Source: Arcobacter sp. CECT 8985
Lineage (GTDB): Bacteria > Campylobacterota > Campylobacteria > Campylobacterales > Arcobacteraceae
DNA length: 56,818 bases
Direction of reading: 5' to 3'
Assembly: GCF_004116495.1 (NCBI RefSeq)
Contig: NZ_PDKC01000019.1
Location: 1 to 56,818 of the forward strand
Shown: positions 54,241 to 56,818 of the stretch, one piece after another
Layout of the letters: every line of letters starts with the position of its first letter
How positions within the stretch are numbered: position 1 is the first letter of the stretch
The notes under the pieces: generated by a model
Told to the model about the DNA's origin: nothing
Seen by the model: the letters and a program-made list of their open reading frames with translations, nothing else
Databases searched by the model: none
Translations under genes and position numbers: made by a program

Positions 54241-54793
54241 TAATTATGATTCTTTTACATATAATATTGTTCAGTATTGTAAAGAATTAGGAGCAAATTT
54301 AAAAGTAATAAGAAATGATGAATTAACTTTAAAAGAGATTGAAGATTTAAATCCTGAAAAAATTATATTATCTCCTGGACCTGCAACACCTGATGATGCA
54401 GGGGTATGTTTAGATGTTATAAAAAACTTTGCAGGAAAAACTCCAATTTTTGGTATATGTTTAGGACATCAAAGTATAGCGCAGGCATTTGGAGCAAAAG
54501 TTATAAAAGCACCAAATATGATGCATGGAAAGACTTCAAAAATTAAAGTTTCAAATGATTCTTTACTTTTTAATAATATACCAAATGAATTTACGCAAAC
54601 TAGATATCATTCTTTAACAGTAGATAAAAATACATTAAATGATAATATTATACCAACTTCTTTTAGTTTAGATGATAATGAAATAATGTCTTTAGAGATA
54701 AAAGATAAACAATTATATGGAGTTCAATTTCATCCAGAATCAATAATGAGTGAATATGGTTATGAGATGATTGATAATTTCTTAAAGTCATGA
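54224..54793 (+). CDS. Glutamine amidotransferase of aminodeoxychorismate/anthranilate synthase (PabA/TrpG)
   Basis: The 189-residue class I glutamine amidotransferase supplies ammonia to the chorismate-aminating subunit. The opening MIDNYDSFTYNIVQY, the nucleophile Cys79 in GICLGHQSIAQAFG and the His/Glu pair in FHPESIMSEYG are complete. ATG 54224 is preferred over 54233 because AAGGA lies 8 bases before it. No trpE or pabB is adjacent, so folate versus tryptophan use (or both) is not decided. It overlaps genes on both sides. Confidence 0.92.
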   Translation: MILMIDNYDSFTYNIVQYCKELGANLKVIRNDELTLKEIEDLNPEKIILSPGPATPDDAGVCLDVIKNFAGKTPIFGICLGHQSIAQAFGAKVIKAPNMMHGKTSKIKVSNDSLLFNNIPNEFTQTRYHSLTVDKNTLNDNIIPTSFSLDDNEIMSLEIKDKQLYGVQFHPESIMSEYGYEMIDNFLKS

Positions 54794-55989
54794 TGATACA
54801 AAGCAAAAATCAATACAATAAAATTATTTATTTTACTTTAGCTATTACTACAATAGTATTGATTTTTGTTTCAAATACTCTTAGTATTTCATATAAAGAA
54901 GCACTTAACTTTTTTTATAATAATTCATTACTCTCAATATTAACAAATATTTCTACTACAATTTTTGGTGAAAATGATATTGCACTAAGATTACCCTTTT
55001 TATTTTTTTATTTTTTTAGTGTTGTATTAATTTATATTAATACAAAGGATTACTTTAAATACCAAATAGATAGAGCAATTTCAACAATTATATTTATGTT
55101 TTTACCAGGAGTATTAAGTGCATCATTATTAGTAAATAGTGCGATAGTAGTTACATTTTGTACTTTGTTATATATATATTATTATCAAAAAACAGGTAAA
55201 CATAATTACTTTTTTTTAATTGTATATCTGTTTGTTGATAACTCTTTTGCAATATTCTTTCTTGCAATATTTTTCCATTCAATTAGAAAAAAAGATAACC
55301 TTATGATATATGTAAGTTTAATATTATTTGGATTATCTATGGGAATTTATGGTTTTGAAAGTAGTGGAAAACCAAAAGGTTTTTTTCTTGATACTTTTGC
55401 TATTTATGCTTCAATTTTTTCTCCTTTTTTATTCTTATATTTTTTCTATTCAATTTATAGATTAGGTGTAAAAAATGAAAGAAGTTTTATTTGGTATATA
55501 AGTGTAACTGCATTGATTTTTTCAATGATTTTTTCATTTAGACAACAAGTATATATAGAAAATTATGCTCCTTTTGTAGTAATTTCTATTCCTTTAATGG
55601 TAAAACTATTTTTTCATTCATATAGAGTTAGATTAAAAGAGTTTAGAAAAGTACATAATTTCTTTGCAATTTTGGTTTTAATTACTCTTTTATTAAATAT
55701 TACAATTACCATATTTAATAAACCACTATATTTAGTATTAAATAATCCTAAAAAACATTTTGTTTATAAGTATCACGTCGTAAAAGAGTTAAGTAAGGAA
55801 CTAAAAAAACAACATATCAATTATGTTACTTCAAGTGATGAAAAATTACTTTTGAGATTAAAATTTTATAAAATATATAAAGGAAAAAAATATTATATAA
55901 GTTTAAATAAATTAAATGATTATAATTTTGTTTTTCCAATTAAATATTTTGGTGTGAATGTAGCAACAGCCTATGTGAAAAAAATATGA
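54790..55989 (+). CDS. GT39/ArnT-like polytopic membrane protein
   Basis: The 399-residue inner-membrane protein has about nine or ten helices. DIALRLPFLFFYFFSVVLIY near residues 58-77 matches the xALRLPxxLF segment of GT39/ArnT/PMT-like glycosyltransferases that use polyprenyl-linked sugars. A soluble C-terminal tail of about 90 residues (KHFVYKYHVVKEL and after) would lie in the periplasm. The first-loop Asp/Glu seen in active GT39 enzymes is not clear. It overlaps pabA/trpG by 4 bases and the pseudopilin gene by 4 bases. A glycosyltransferase role is likely but not proved. Confidence 0.65.
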   Translation: MMIQSKNQYNKIIYFTLAITTIVLIFVSNTLSISYKEALNFFYNNSLLSILTNISTTIFGENDIALRLPFLFFYFFSVVLIYINTKDYFKYQIDRAISTIIFMFLPGVLSASLLVNSAIVVTFCTLLYIYYYQKTGKHNYFFLIVYLFVDNSFAIFFLAIFFHSIRKKDNLMIYVSLILFGLSMGIYGFESSGKPKGFFLDTFAIYASIFSPFLFLYFFYSIYRLGVKNERSFIWYISVTALIFSMIFSFRQQVYIENYAPFVVISIPLMVKLFFHSYRVRLKEFRKVHNFFAILVLITLLLNITITIFNKPLYLVLNNPKKHFVYKYHVVKELSKELKKQHINYVTSSDEKLLLRLKFYKIYKGKKYYISLNKLNDYNFVFPIKYFGVNVATAYVKKI

Positions 55990-56624
55990 GAAAATCTTTT
56001 TCTTTACTAGAACTAATTTTTGCAATTATAATAATATCAATAACCATCTTCTCTTTTAATTTAAATAAAACATCTGAACTTAAAATAAAAAAAATTGATT
56101 TAGCCACAAATAGATTACTTCTTTATTTAAAACAAAGTAGGTATCAAGCTTTGATTGATGATAAATACTATTTAGAAAATAAAAAATGGTATAAGCAAAG
56201 ATGGACACTAAAATTCTTTAACTGCAGAAATCATAAAGGTATATATTATGTATTATATTCTGACAAAAATCAGAGTGGACATCCTAAAAAATCTGAATCA
56301 ATGAAAGATCCTTTAACAAATAAGTATATTTATAGTAGTAATAAGTGTGAAAAAAATAGTGATAGTTCAAAGTATGTTTTATTAACTAAAGAATTTGATA
56401 TTAATAAAGTAGATATAAGTTGTAAAATGGATGCTTCATTAGGAAAAATATCCTTTGGCTCTGATGGTAAGGTATATAAAAAACTTAGTAATAACACAAA
56501 TGAAAGTAATAAATATGAAATTAATAGAGTTTGTATAATTAAATTAATAGATAAAAATAAAAATATAAGAGAATTATTGCTTCAACCAAATGGAGGATAT
56601 ATAGGTAAAAGAAAAATCGAATAA
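55986..56624 (+). CDS. Type II secretion/type IV pilus-like pseudopilin
   Basis: The 212-residue protein has a prepilin leader: MRKS, then F(+1)SLLE(+5)LIFAIIIISITIF, including the invariant Glu at +5 and a hydrophobic N-terminal helix. The residue before the cleavage site is Ser rather than Gly. Four later cysteines (in FFNCRNH, SNKCEKN, DISCKMD and NRVCIIK) may form two disulfides. It would be processed by a prepilin peptidase and assembled in the inner membrane/periplasm. No secretion ATPase or secretin gene lies in the window. It overlaps the GT39-like gene by 4 bases. Confidence 0.78.
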   Translation: MRKSFSLLELIFAIIIISITIFSFNLNKTSELKIKKIDLATNRLLLYLKQSRYQALIDDKYYLENKKWYKQRWTLKFFNCRNHKGIYYVLYSDKNQSGHPKKSESMKDPLTNKYIYSSNKCEKNSDSSKYVLLTKEFDINKVDISCKMDASLGKISFGSDGKVYKKLSNNTNESNKYEINRVCIIKLIDKNKNIRELLLQPNGGYIGKRKIE

Positions 56625-56710
56625 ATAAAAAGCAAAAAAAGGCAATAAAAAGCGGAGAAAATCAATAAAAAAAGAATAAGAAAGAGAAGGGAAAGAGGGA
56701 GAGTATAAAG
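56625..56710 (+). other. Purine-rich tract downstream of the pseudopilin gene
   Basis: Nearly all of the roughly 85 bases are A or G on the plus strand, with a G-rich end (GAGAAGGGAAAGAGGGAGAG at 56683-56702). No gene is supported; the 67-codon minus-strand ORF across it is a low-complexity pyrimidine translation. No terminator hairpin for the upstream operon was seen. Confidence 0.6.
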
Positions 56711-56746
56711 AATTAAAAAATTTAAGTTAATATTAAGGTGTAAGTG

Positions 56747-56775
56747 TTGACAAAAGTAAAAAAAGATACTATAAT
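56747..56775 (+). promoter_or_regulatory. Exact consensus sigma-70 promoter, probably for a stable-RNA operon
   Basis: TTGACA (56747-56752) and TATAAT (56770-56775) are both exact and spaced by 17 bases. The discriminator that follows is GC-rich (TCCCG), a feature of rRNA and tRNA promoters under stringent control. The transcribed leader (from about 56782) is far more GC-rich than its surroundings. The gene it drives is beyond the window. Confidence 0.8.
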
Positions 56776-56818
56776 TCCCGTCCAAATTCGCTGAGGCCGA
56801 AAGGAATAAGTGAGAGTT

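Noticed and set aside
56582-56785. 67-codon minus-strand ORF at the right edge
   Set aside because: It is the translation of the pyrimidine strand of a purine tract, is almost all Leu/Phe/Ile/Ser, and covers a strong plus-strand promoter.

Overview
The window is about 56.8 kb of very AT-rich DNA, densely packed with short-spaced operons. Its gene content points to the Arcobacter group of Campylobacterota. The clues are a Wolinella-type frdCAB fumarate reductase, a 14-subunit-type nuo operon with canonical NuoE and NuoF, a tandem pair of dynamin-like GTPases like those of Campylobacter, an FbpABC ferric iron importer with a tyrosine-rich binding protein, and a UbiD-like decarboxylase of the futalosine menaquinone type. 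No phage, IS, CRISPR, tRNA or rRNA gene was seen inside the window. The last 75 bases look like the promoter and leader of a stable-RNA operon lying just past the right edge.

Layout. 1-2848: a BASS-family transporter, a SAM methyltransferase and a glycosyltransferase. 3273-8693: a rightward operon with a polar amino acid ABC importer (ATPase, two near-identical binding proteins, one permease), MarC, a LysE-type exporter and a NUDT6-like Nudix protein. 8768-9133: a hotdog thioesterase. 9148-12148 (leftward): a small DUF1653-like protein, sucC, sucD and a phytanoyl-CoA-dioxygenase-like oxygenase. 12262-15319 (leftward): an acetolactate-synthase-like ThDP enzyme with an aldehyde dehydrogenase, divergent from a siroheme nitrite/sulfite reductase (15782-17341). 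17354-18736: a ClC protein. 18936-24315: a hypothetical protein, a PhoX-like lipoprotein, a 26-residue ORF, a periplasmic di-haem protein with Ca-binding-like loops, and glycerate kinase. 24325-28673: two dynamin-like GTPases. 28789-32292: frdCAB. 32517-46986: nuoABCDEF-gltA-nuoGHIJKLMN, with citrate synthase lodged between nuoF and nuoG. 47136-50191: a MalY/PatB-type aminotransferase and a UbiD-family decarboxylase, divergent. 50210-53821: fbpABC. 53971-56624: a small protein, PabA/TrpG, a GT39-like membrane protein and a pseudopilin.

Together the centre of the window is a respiratory and TCA core: citrate synthase, succinyl-CoA ligase, fumarate reductase and Complex I, plus a menaquinone-pathway enzyme. 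Most convergent gene pairs are separated by perfect-stem bidirectional terminators that overlap the stop codons. The least explained parts are the PhoX/26-residue ORF/di-haem cluster, the ThDP enzyme-aldehyde dehydrogenase pair with two tandem hairpins in its divergent promoter region, the gltA insertion in nuo, and an exact 19-bp palindrome upstream of frd.
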